Shown one piece after another: positions 8,388-15,362 of a stretch of DNA of 64,000 nt (the stretch's first letter is position 1; every line of letters starts with the position of its first letter). The notes beneath the pieces are model-generated. The model was given only the letters and a program-made list of their open reading frames with translations, did not search any database and was not told where the DNA came from. The translations under genes and the position numbers were made by a program. This stretch comes from Ga0074130 sp964499485. GTDB taxonomy: Bacteria > Pseudomonadota > Gammaproteobacteria > Burkholderiales > Rhodocyclaceae. Location: assembly GCA_964499485.1 (NCBI GenBank), contig CAZCLF010000001.1:124001-188000 (forward strand). The letters are read 5' to 3'.

Positions 8388-8983
8388 GCGCTGCGCAGTT
8401 TTTCCTGAAGCTTTGCGATCAGCTGCTGCAACGCGACGCCGCGATGGCTGAGCGTGTTCTTCTGCTCGTGCCCTAATTCAGCGGCCGTTGCATTGAGTGC
8501 CGGCACGAAAAACAGAGGGTCGTAGCCAAAGCCTTCAGCGCCGCGTGGCGCGTCGAGGATCTCACCATGCCATTCGCCTTCGGCAATCAAGGGCTGTGGA
8601 TCATCAGCATGGCGCACGAAAACAAGTACGGCGACGAAATGGGCACGTCTATCTGTTTTCCCCTGCAACTGCTCAAGGAGATAAGCGTTATTGCGCGCAT
8701 CCGATTTGGGTTCGCCAGCATAGCGCGCGGAACGCACGCCGGGCGCCCCCCCGAGGACATCGACACACAGACCGGAATCATCAGCCAGCGATGGAAGACC
8801 AGTATGGCGCGCGCAGTGTCGTGCCTTAGTCAACGCATTTTCGACAAAGGTGAGATACGGCTCTTCAGCCTCGGGCACATTCAACGCGGATTGCGGTATG
8901 ACCTCAAAATCCAGCGGCGCCAGCAGCTGGCCAAACTCGCGCAGCTTGCCCGCATTGTTGGAAGCAAGAACCAGCTTTTGCAT
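8384..8983 (-). CDS. rdgB: dITP/XTP pyrophosphatase (house-cleaning NTPase)
   Basis: 199 residues, the usual RdgB/HAM1 length. Hydrolyses dITP, XTP and dHAPTP to monophosphates and keeps damaged purines out of DNA. Hallmarks are the N-terminal ASNNAGKLREF, LADDSGLCVDVLGGAPGVRSARY and GFGYDPLFFVP, then the C-terminal SHRGVAL. Lies in the kinase - PP2C - rph - rdgB - hemW run, 2 bases after rph. Confidence 0.95.
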   Translation of the reverse strand: MQKLVLASNNAGKLREFGQLLAPLDFEVIPQSALNVPEAEEPYLTFVENALTKARHCARHTGLPSLADDSGLCVDVLGGAPGVRSARYAGEPKSDARNNAYLLEQLQGKTDRRAHFVAVLVFVRHADDPQPLIAEGEWHGEILDAPRGAEGFGYDPLFFVPALNATAAELGHEQKNTLSHRGVALQQLIAKLQEKLRSA

Positions 8984-8985
8984 AC

Positions 8986-9705
8986 TTAAATTCCCAGTGC
9001 GGCTTTCTGCGCAGCAACGATGTCGGCGATGCCCTTGTCACCCAAACTCAACAGCGCATTCAACTCATCACGCGTGAATGGCGCGCCTTCTGCGGTCCCT
9101 TGGATTTCGACCATGCCGCCGCTGCCGGTCATCACGATATTCATGTCGGTATCGCAGGCCGAGTCTTCCGGGTAGTCGAGATCCAGCACGGGCACGCCTT
9201 CAACGATGCCCACGGACACGGCGGCGACGAAATCGCGTAGCGGATTGGCCGCCAACTTGCCACTCTTAACCAGGCCATCGAGGGCGTCATAGAGCGCTAC
9301 ACAGGCACCGGTAATCGAAGCACAACGTGTGCCGCCATCGGCTTGAATCACATCGCAGTCGAGGGTGATCTGGCGCTCGCCAAGGGCCTTGAGGTCGGTC
9401 ACGGCGCGCAAGGAGCGGCCAATGAGGCGCTGAATTTCCTGCGTACGGCCTGACTGCTTGCCGCGTGCGGCTTCTCGGGCACTGCGCGTATGTGTCGAGC
9501 GCGGCAGCATGCCGTACTCAGCCGTGACCCAGCCTTCGCCTTTACCACGCATAAAGCTCGGCACAGTTTCTTCAACGCTGGCAGTGCACAGCACCTTGGT
9601 GTTGCCGAACTCGACCAAAACGCTGCCTTCAGCATGCAAAGTGAAGTGACGGGTGATTTTGAGTGCGCGCAACGCATCGTTAGCGCGGCCTGAATGTCGT
9701 GACAT
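8986..9705 (-). CDS. rph: Ribonuclease PH
   Basis: 239 residues from ATG 9705, the normal RNase PH length; AGGAACTGAACTT-ATG supplies the ribosome-binding site. Phosphorolytic 3'-5' exoribonuclease that trims tRNA 3' ends. Hallmarks are GRANDALR, FTLHAEGSVLVEFGNTKVLCTA, the phosphate-binding region RTQEIQRLIGRSLRAV, DCDVIQADGGTRCASITGA and DLDYPEDSACDTDMNIVMT. The open frame upstream to 9771 overlaps the PP2C gene and is rejected as the start. Confidence 0.96.
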   Translation of the reverse strand: MSRHSGRANDALRALKITRHFTLHAEGSVLVEFGNTKVLCTASVEETVPSFMRGKGEGWVTAEYGMLPRSTHTRSAREAARGKQSGRTQEIQRLIGRSLRAVTDLKALGERQITLDCDVIQADGGTRCASITGACVALYDALDGLVKSGKLAANPLRDFVAAVSVGIVEGVPVLDLDYPEDSACDTDMNIVMTGSGGMVEIQGTAEGAPFTRDELNALLSLGDKGIADIVAAQKAALGI

Positions 9706-9709
9706 AAGT

Positions 9710-10621
9710 TCAGTTCCTGATGGGTAAATTTTGCTTGATCGAGTTGCGAATCTCTTCGATCGCTTCCTCAATCTCGTTATCGCTCAAAGAGGCATTTGCA
9801 TTTTGCTGCGCGCCTTGCGGCGGCATGGTGTACACGTCCATGGGCATGGTCGGCATGTCGCTATAGCAGATCAGCTCGCCATCCTCGTCCTCTTCCCAAT
9901 TGATGGCGATGATGGACAGATTGTCGCTGCTCTTGCCCGCCCGTTGTTCTGCCTCATCAAGCAGACGCGGGACACTGTTGAGTACATTGGTGTACGCAAT
10001 CTGCGGGCATAGATCATCTTCCAGTGGCCCCCATACGCCATCTGTGCACAGGATAAGAATGTCGCCATCGATCATCGGCGTTTTTCGCGAGAAATCGATC
10101 TGCGGTTCCTGCTGACCACCAAGGCAGCTGAATATACGGTTGCGTGCTGGGTGACGGCGTGCCTGTTCCATGGTCAGAGAACCGCTATCGACCAATGTCT
10201 GCACCAGCGAATGATCGCGCGTCTGGCTCAGAATCTTGCCATCACGCACCAGGTAAAGACGTGAGTCGCCAACGTGCGCCCAATATGCCACACCGTTCTG
10301 CACTACACAGACCACACAGGTGGTACGTGGATTTTCTGGCAAGCCCTGTCGTTCTGATTCGGCGCAGATTTCGCTATGCGCACCTTCAATCGCAACGGAG
10401 AGGAAGAACATCGGATCGGGCAGATGCGGGCGGGCCTCGCGTTGGAAGAGCGTGGTGATGTGATTGGTCGCAATCTGTGCGGCCATTTCACCGTGGGCAT
10501 GTCCACCCATGCCATCCGCAATCACCAACAGCAATGCATCACGCGAATAGCAATACGCCACGCGATCCTGATTGATCTGGCGTGTGCCAATCCTGCTTTC
10601 CTGATAAATCGTGAACTTCAT
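9710..10621 (-). CDS. PP2C-family serine/threonine phosphatase
   Basis: 303 residues. A metal-dependent Ser/Thr protein phosphatase with motifs NQDRVAYCY, VIADGMGGHAHGE, WAHVGDSRLYLVRDG, TRDHSLVQTLVDSG and LILCTDGVWG, carrying the aspartates that bind the two metals. No membrane segment; the C-terminal 60 residues are acidic and probably flexible. It overlaps the upstream kinase by 4 bases (ATGA-type coupling), so the two form an opposing kinase/phosphatase pair. Targets unknown. Confidence 0.93.
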   Translation of the reverse strand: MKFTIYQESRIGTRQINQDRVAYCYSRDALLLVIADGMGGHAHGEMAAQIATNHITTLFQREARPHLPDPMFFLSVAIEGAHSEICAESERQGLPENPRTTCVVCVVQNGVAYWAHVGDSRLYLVRDGKILSQTRDHSLVQTLVDSGSLTMEQARRHPARNRIFSCLGGQQEPQIDFSRKTPMIDGDILILCTDGVWGPLEDDLCPQIAYTNVLNSVPRLLDEAEQRAGKSSDNLSIIAINWEEDEDGELICYSDMPTMPMDVYTMPPQGAQQNANASLSDNEIEEAIEEIRNSIKQNLPIRN

Positions 10622-11562
10622 CGTCTCACTCTCTCGCGCAGGCGGCGGTTGAGGGTCGTCAGCCAGCTATCGCGCGGTTCGCTCTCTGGTGTTTCAGCCA
10701 GACTTTTCTGCAAGGCAAAGACACTCATCGGGCGCTCCAGATAATCGAGCTGCATACACCAGTCGATGGTCTCCAGCAGCTGACTGCTGTACTTGCCGCG
10801 CCAGCGGTCGCTCGCGGGCTCCAGCGTATCGTCCTTGAGGCGGGTATTCGCGGCCGGTGGCGAGGCGTGCGCAAGGCAGGCATACATCGTGGCGCCCACG
10901 GCGTAGATATCGGTCCAGGGGCCCAGCTGATCTTGTGCCTCATATTGCTCTGGAGCAGCAAAGCCGGGTGTGTAGGTCGGGCGTAAGGAGGGCGAATCGT
11001 TTTCCAGTGCCTGACGGGCAGCGCCAAAGTCGAGCAGAACCGGTGTGCCGTCCATACGCAAGTAGATATTCGACGGCTTGATATCAAGATGCAGAAAGCG
11101 CTGCGCATGCACTTCGCGCAAACCATTCAGTAACCGCGAGAACACCACGCGCAAGAAACGTTCGCTGATATTGCCGCGATGCTTCATTACATGCTCGCGC
11201 AGGGTGCGGCCTCGCTCATACTGCATGACCATGTACACCGTGGCATTGGCACGGAAAAAATTGAGCACCCGCACCACATTCGGGTGATTCAAACGGGCCA
11301 GAGAACGGCCCTCCTCAAAGAAGCACTTGAGGCCATGATTAAAGGCTGACAGATTCTCTTCCTGAATCACGGGAAGGATGTGCCCCTCACTGCGCAGTGC
11401 CAGTGTGTTGGGCAGATATTCTTTGATGGCCACCTGCGTGCCCTCTGCATCCTGCGCCAGATAGACGATGGAAAACCCACCGAGCGAAATTTGACGCTCG
11501 ATGCGATATTCGTCGAGCTGGAAGCCCGGCGGCAAAGGGTGGTTAATCTGGGTGATTGGCAT
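10618..11562 (-). CDS. Hanks-type serine/threonine protein kinase
   Basis: 314 residues, a cytosolic kinase domain without a membrane anchor or PASTA repeats. Visible are the glycine loop ISLGGFSIVYLA, the ATP lysine in VAIKEYLP, the catalytic loop HLDIKPSN (HLD in place of HRD, a non-RD kinase), DFGAAR and the APE-equivalent AAPEQYE. The activation loop is Ser/Thr-rich. It is divergent from yicC with about 43 bases between starts and is coupled to the PP2C gene. Role inferred only as reversible phosphorylation. Confidence 0.92.
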   Translation of the reverse strand: MPITQINHPLPPGFQLDEYRIERQISLGGFSIVYLAQDAEGTQVAIKEYLPNTLALRSEGHILPVIQEENLSAFNHGLKCFFEEGRSLARLNHPNVVRVLNFFRANATVYMVMQYERGRTLREHVMKHRGNISERFLRVVFSRLLNGLREVHAQRFLHLDIKPSNIYLRMDGTPVLLDFGAARQALENDSPSLRPTYTPGFAAPEQYEAQDQLGPWTDIYAVGATMYACLAHASPPAANTRLKDDTLEPASDRWRGKYSSQLLETIDWCMQLDYLERPMSVFALQKSLAETPESEPRDSWLTTLNRRLRERVRR

Positions 11563-11605
11563 AGCTTATACTCGCGGCATTCTCCCACAAGCCGCCGCAA
11601 ATTCC

Positions 11606-12481
11606 ATGATCCAGAGCATGACCGGCTATGCCGCCGGTACCCGTGACCTAGGCAGTGCCATTCTCAATATCGAGCTGAAAAGTGTGAACTCTCGCTACCT
11701 CGATCTTGGTTTCCGTATGAGCGAGGATCTGCGCACCCTTGAAATGCCTATCCGCGAGCTGCTCTCGGCCAAGCTCTCACGCGGCAAGATTGAATGCCGC
11801 GCCTACCTGCAAAGCCAGCATTCGACACAAGGCAATGCCGATGATGCCGCCCCGAATGCGGCCGTAATTGCACGCCTTGTGCAGTTGCAAGCAGGGGTAT
11901 TGAATGCGCTGCCCAACGCCACACCGCTATCCGTGAATGAAATTTTGCGCTGGCCCGGTGTACTCGCCGAGGACAGCCTTGCTGCCGACACTCTACAACG
12001 CGAAAGCCTTGCCTTAGTCAGCGCCCTGCTGGATGAGCTGCTAGCCACGCGGACTCGCGAAGGCGACAAGCTTGTCGCGGTACTGCGCGAGATCAGCGCA
12101 CGCATGCGTGCTTGGGTCGCGCAAGCTGCACCGCTGATGCCGCAAGCACTGGCAGATTATCAAGATCGACTCTCGGCCAAGTTGCGCGAGGCCGTTGCCA
12201 ATCTGGACGAGGACCGCATCCGTCAAGAGGTTGGCGTCTTCGCTGCCAAGATTGATGTGGCAGAAGAGTTGGCACGCCTCAATACGCACCTCGATGAACT
12301 CGAACGCGTCTTGAAGAAAGGCGGTGCAGTGGGCAAGCGTCTCGACTTCCTGATGCAGGAGCTCAATCGCGAAGCCAATACCTTGGCCTCCAAATCAGTC
12401 TCTGCAGAAATCACCGTGATTGCGCTGGATCTCAAGCTGGCCATCGAGCAGATGCGCGAGCAGGTACAGAACCTCGAATGA
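11606..12481 (+). CDS. yicC: YicC/YloC family endoribonuclease
   Basis: 291 residues from ATG 11606 (MIQSMTGYA, the family-typical start); the frame opens earlier at 11501 but that part overlaps the divergent kinase gene. Hallmarks are the N-terminal SMTGYA, LKSVNSRYLDLGFRM, and the C-terminal GGAVGKRLDFLMQELNREANTLASKS. Family members are reported as metal-dependent endoribonucleases acting on RNA. Central coiled-coil-like helices. Confidence 0.95.
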   Translation: MIQSMTGYAAGTRDLGSAILNIELKSVNSRYLDLGFRMSEDLRTLEMPIRELLSAKLSRGKIECRAYLQSQHSTQGNADDAAPNAAVIARLVQLQAGVLNALPNATPLSVNEILRWPGVLAEDSLAADTLQRESLALVSALLDELLATRTREGDKLVAVLREISARMRAWVAQAAPLMPQALADYQDRLSAKLREAVANLDEDRIRQEVGVFAAKIDVAEELARLNTHLDELERVLKKGGAVGKRLDFLMQELNREANTLASKSVSAEITVIALDLKLAIEQMREQVQNLE

Positions 12482-12504
12482 CCAGCGCAGGACGCGGCTG
12501 AGCC

Positions 12505-13134
12505 ATGGAAGCCCTGCTGCTTTTCGCCGTCGTCTATGCCCTACATCTGGTGCCGGTATTCGCGCCGCCCACCTGGATGGCGATTGCCCTAGTCGCGCTG
12601 AATCGTCCTGAGCTGAATCCGTTTGTGGTGGCCGTCATCGCTGCACTGGCCGCGACCTGCGGGCGAGTCACGCTCGCCTATGGCGCTAAGGTGCTGGTGC
12701 GCGAACGCTGGATGAGCGAGCGCACGCGTGAGAATGTCGATTTTCTCGGTCGCCTGATTGAGAAGCGGCGCGGTGCGCGCTATGGGTTGTTACTGCTCTA
12801 TCTCTACAACCCGGCCTCGAATTGCCTGTTCATCGCACACAGCCTAGCCCGTCTGCCAATTGCGATGATTGCCCTGCCCTTCCTGATCGGACGGCTCACG
12901 ACCTATACGTTGTGGGGCATGGCGGCACAAAGTGTGGCGCAGCAATTCCGTCTCGACGAACGTGACTGGAGCACCTATCTGGGGGGGTATTTCATCCTCA
13001 CCCAGCTGGTGTTGCTAATGGCGCTATGGCTGTTTACGCGGCTGGACTGGCGCGCACTACTTGAGCGCCGCCACGTGCGTCTGATCGACTATAGCAGCCG
13101 GCCGCCCGTCAAGGATCAGGTTTCGGACAAGTGA
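12505..13134 (+). CDS. VTT/DedA-like integral membrane protein
   Basis: 209 residues with about five hydrophobic segments (for example residues 2-30, 35-60, 90-115, 120-145 and 165-185). The central part YLYNPASNCLFIAHSLARLP resembles the VTT (SNARE-associated) region. These proteins are linked to lipid scrambling or small-solute transport, but the exact role here is unknown. Starts 23 bases after yicC, probably co-transcribed. Its 3' end overlaps that of the convergent AraC gene by 19 bases. Confidence 0.65.
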   Translation: MEALLLFAVVYALHLVPVFAPPTWMAIALVALNRPELNPFVVAVIAALAATCGRVTLAYGAKVLVRERWMSERTRENVDFLGRLIEKRRGARYGLLLLYLYNPASNCLFIAHSLARLPIAMIALPFLIGRLTTYTLWGMAAQSVAQQFRLDERDWSTYLGGYFILTQLVLLMALWLFTRLDWRALLERRHVRLIDYSSRPPVKDQVSDK

Positions 13135-14135
13135 GCGCGCAGCATGGACGGAGTCAGTCCAGTCCAGCGCTTAAGGGAACGACGGAAGTTGTTGGCGTCG
13201 TGGAAGCCCAGCCAGGCTGCAATCTGTTCGTTGCTATAGCCGTGGGTATGAATCAGCTGCAAGGTCACATGCGCGCGCACCTGATCAAGCTCGGCCTGGA
13301 AGTGAGTACCGTGAACCGCCAGATGGCGCTTGAAGGTGGCCGGACTCACATCGAATTCGGCACTGGCCTGCTCCAGCGTCGGCGCCAACCGCACATGCGC
13401 CATCAGGTAATCATAGAGGGCGGCAAGCAGGCTCAGGCTGCGTTCGCTTTCCGGCACGGCCGCCAGCGCAGCCGACACGGCCATGGCACTACCGCGCGGC
13501 CATGGCTTGTCCAGCCAGGCAAGCGGCAGGCTCATGGCATCCATGTAATCGTTGAAACGCAGCTCGGTGCCCAGATGCACGGCGTACTGCTCGATGTGCG
13601 CGGGCCGCGTGCGATTGAAGCGGAAGCTCCAGGGCAGGCGCTCACCGCTCAGCCAGCGGCTCATGCCGGTGACCGCCGCCATCATCATCTCGACGACGAA
13701 GGCGCGCTGCGCCGGCATGGCGCAACTGTCGGTCCAGTAGAGCACGGCGTTGTCGCCATGTATCGTCAGATGCGGCGCCAGTAGCGGGCTGAGGCAAGAC
13801 TGCCAGACAATCAGGATTTCCAAGGCCTGACGCAGACTGCCGGCGTGCAGCAGGGCGTGGCTGAGATTGCCGAAGTGACCAGGCAGCAACTGCGTGCCCA
13901 ACATGAAACTGGTATCCGCCACCGCCAGGCTTTTGTGCAGATTGCCCAGCAAGTGCAGATATTCGTCCGGGCTGATGCAGCTTTCCGGCGCCAGCACGTC
14001 GCATTCAAACAGGCGCGTACCGCGCAGCAGCACATCGCTGCCGAGATCGCGACTGTGCGCAAACTCCATCAGCAAGGCGGCCTGATGTCGCGCCGGGATG
14101 AAGCGCGCTGAGGGCTGATAGTAGGTGCTGGCCAC
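13116..14135 (-). CDS. AraC-family transcriptional regulator (OruR/ArgR-like N-terminus)
   Basis: About 339 residues from a GTG at 14135, 7 bases after the upstream GGDEF stop. The open frame continues to 14657, but that part is an out-of-frame shadow of the GGDEF gene. The N-terminal ligand domain (about residues 20-200, arabinose-binding-like PF12625 type) includes LLGNLHKSLAVADTSFMLG. The C-terminal double helix-turn-helix runs from LEQASAEFDVSPATFKRHL to EQIAAWLGFHDANNFRRSLKRWTGLTPSMLRA. The weak ribosome-binding site suggests translational coupling. Ligand unknown. Confidence 0.85.
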   Translation of the reverse strand: MASTYYQPSARFIPARHQAALLMEFAHSRDLGSDVLLRGTRLFECDVLAPESCISPDEYLHLLGNLHKSLAVADTSFMLGTQLLPGHFGNLSHALLHAGSLRQALEILIVWQSCLSPLLAPHLTIHGDNAVLYWTDSCAMPAQRAFVVEMMMAAVTGMSRWLSGERLPWSFRFNRTRPAHIEQYAVHLGTELRFNDYMDAMSLPLAWLDKPWPRGSAMAVSAALAAVPESERSLSLLAALYDYLMAHVRLAPTLEQASAEFDVSPATFKRHLAVHGTHFQAELDQVRAHVTLQLIHTHGYSNEQIAAWLGFHDANNFRRSLKRWTGLTPSMLRAHLSET

Positions 14136-14142
14136 TGGAGAC

Positions 14143-15039
14143 TCAGACAACCGCAGGACGAGCGTTTGATGCCGGCTGCATCTCCAGCGCGGTATTGAGT
14201 TCGGCCAACAGGCGTACCGGGTCAGCGCCGGCCGGTGCAGAGACAGTACGGGCGGCCAAGTGCAGCCGTTCGCCATCGCGCGTGTGGTGTGCCAGCGAAG
14301 ATACGGCCTGCTGCAAATGCACCGCCATCCAGCTTGCTTGTGTCGCTGTGGTATTCGGCATGAGGATGGCGAAACGATCACCGGCATAGCGACAAACCAA
14401 GTCCTGTGGGCGCAAATTGAGCAGGAGCAGATGGGTAATCGCCTGCAGTAGCCGATCGCCTTCGCGCTGCCCATGCTCGCGATTGACGAGGTGGAAACGG
14501 TTGATGTCGAGCAGTACCAGCGCGGCAGTCTGCTCTGGATGCTGTTTCTGTTCCAGGCTGATCTGGCGACGCAGATAGTCGGCGTTGGCGAGTTGAGTGA
14601 TGCGGTCGAAAGAACGGTGGTCGCGGAACAGACGCTCACGCTTCTGCATGTGTTCATTCAGTGAGAACTGCTCCTGGCGCCAGAAGTAGAGACCTGCGGT
14701 CAGCGTAAGCATGCCGATGGGCATCAGCGCTTCCAGCCAGTTGTCCCAGTACTGTGCCGCCGGGATGGTGAAAAACTCGTCAAGACAGTCGGCCCAGGCG
14801 CCGAGCATGAGGGCGATGAGACCGCCCGCCAGCAACAGGGTAACGCGCCCGCCCGGCCGGCTGCCGAGTATCAGCATCGCCCACAGCGCTGACATCAGTG
14901 CGGTTCCGCCTTCAGCGACGATATCCATCCACTTCAAGTGGTCCATGGGCTTGGGCGTACCCAAGCCGCCGTAGAGGGCGAAGCAGAGCAGGCTGACGAG
15001 AATTAGGCAGGCTAGGGAAGTACGGTTGAGCAGGGACAT
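14143..15039 (-). CDS. Membrane GGDEF-domain protein with degenerate signature
   Basis: 298 residues. Four predicted membrane helices in residues 7-115 lead to a GGDEF domain (about 140-290). The fold markers are present: FDRITQLANADYLRR, LLDINRFHLVNREHGQREGDRLL. However, the signature reads RYAGDRF instead of RYGGDEF: Gly to Ala and the metal-binding Glu to Arg. This is expected to abolish diguanylate cyclase activity, so it probably works as a sensor or scaffold. It is transcribed with the downstream AraC regulator. Confidence 0.85.
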   Translation of the reverse strand: MSLLNRTSLACLILVSLLCFALYGGLGTPKPMDHLKWMDIVAEGGTALMSALWAMLILGSRPGGRVTLLLAGGLIALMLGAWADCLDEFFTIPAAQYWDNWLEALMPIGMLTLTAGLYFWRQEQFSLNEHMQKRERLFRDHRSFDRITQLANADYLRRQISLEQKQHPEQTAALVLLDINRFHLVNREHGQREGDRLLQAITHLLLLNLRPQDLVCRYAGDRFAILMPNTTATQASWMAVHLQQAVSSLAHHTRDGERLHLAARTVSAPAGADPVRLLAELNTALEMQPASNARPAVV

Positions 15040-15289
15040 GATGAGGCCGGATCAGGAAATGCTGCGATCCTAGGTGGGCCAGATGACAGCAAGATTGCAA
15101 AACGCTTGCGGCAGGCCCGGGGGTTCGATCAGCTCACATGAGGCGCCGACATTGCTCCAAAGCCGCGAGTCCTTTCACCAGGCGGCCCATGGCGCCTGCC
15201 TCGTTGTTTAACGTGGCTCAGGGCACAAAAGCTCAAATGCCATTCGAAACGCCGCCGAGCCCCAGATTTCCCGGGGCTTGGTAAGTACT
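15040..15289. other. Intergenic region upstream of the phosphate/phytate locus
   Basis: About 250 bases without a convincing gene. A small GCCCC...GGGGC hairpin around 15258-15277 precedes the Pho box. The 66-residue minus-strand frame here lacks any recognisable protein features. The GGDEF promoter should lie near 15040-15120, but no clear boxes were seen. Confidence 0.4.
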
Positions 15290-15307
15290 CTGTCACGCAA
15301 CTGAAAT
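15290..15307 (+). promoter_or_regulatory. Pho box (PhoB-binding site)
   Basis: CTGTCAC-GCAA-CTGAAAT: two heptamers spaced by 4 bases, matching the CTGTCAT direct repeat at 6/7 and 5/7. A -10-like TAGTCT (15318-15323) follows after 10 bases, the canonical spacing at PhoB-activated promoters, where the Pho box takes the place of the -35. It lies 55 bases upstream of the receptor start. Confidence 0.6.
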
Positions 15308-15362
15308 TTTCCGCCCCTAGTCTGCGCACCGTTCGCAGGACTTACTTATCAAGGGGAATACA

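Noticed and set aside
13131..13784. A 217-residue plus-strand frame within the AraC gene
   Set aside because: Antisense shadow without domain signals.
14136..14657. N-terminal extension of the AraC regulator
   Set aside because: It overlaps the GGDEF gene in another frame and lacks regulator features; the GTG at 14135 gives normal length.
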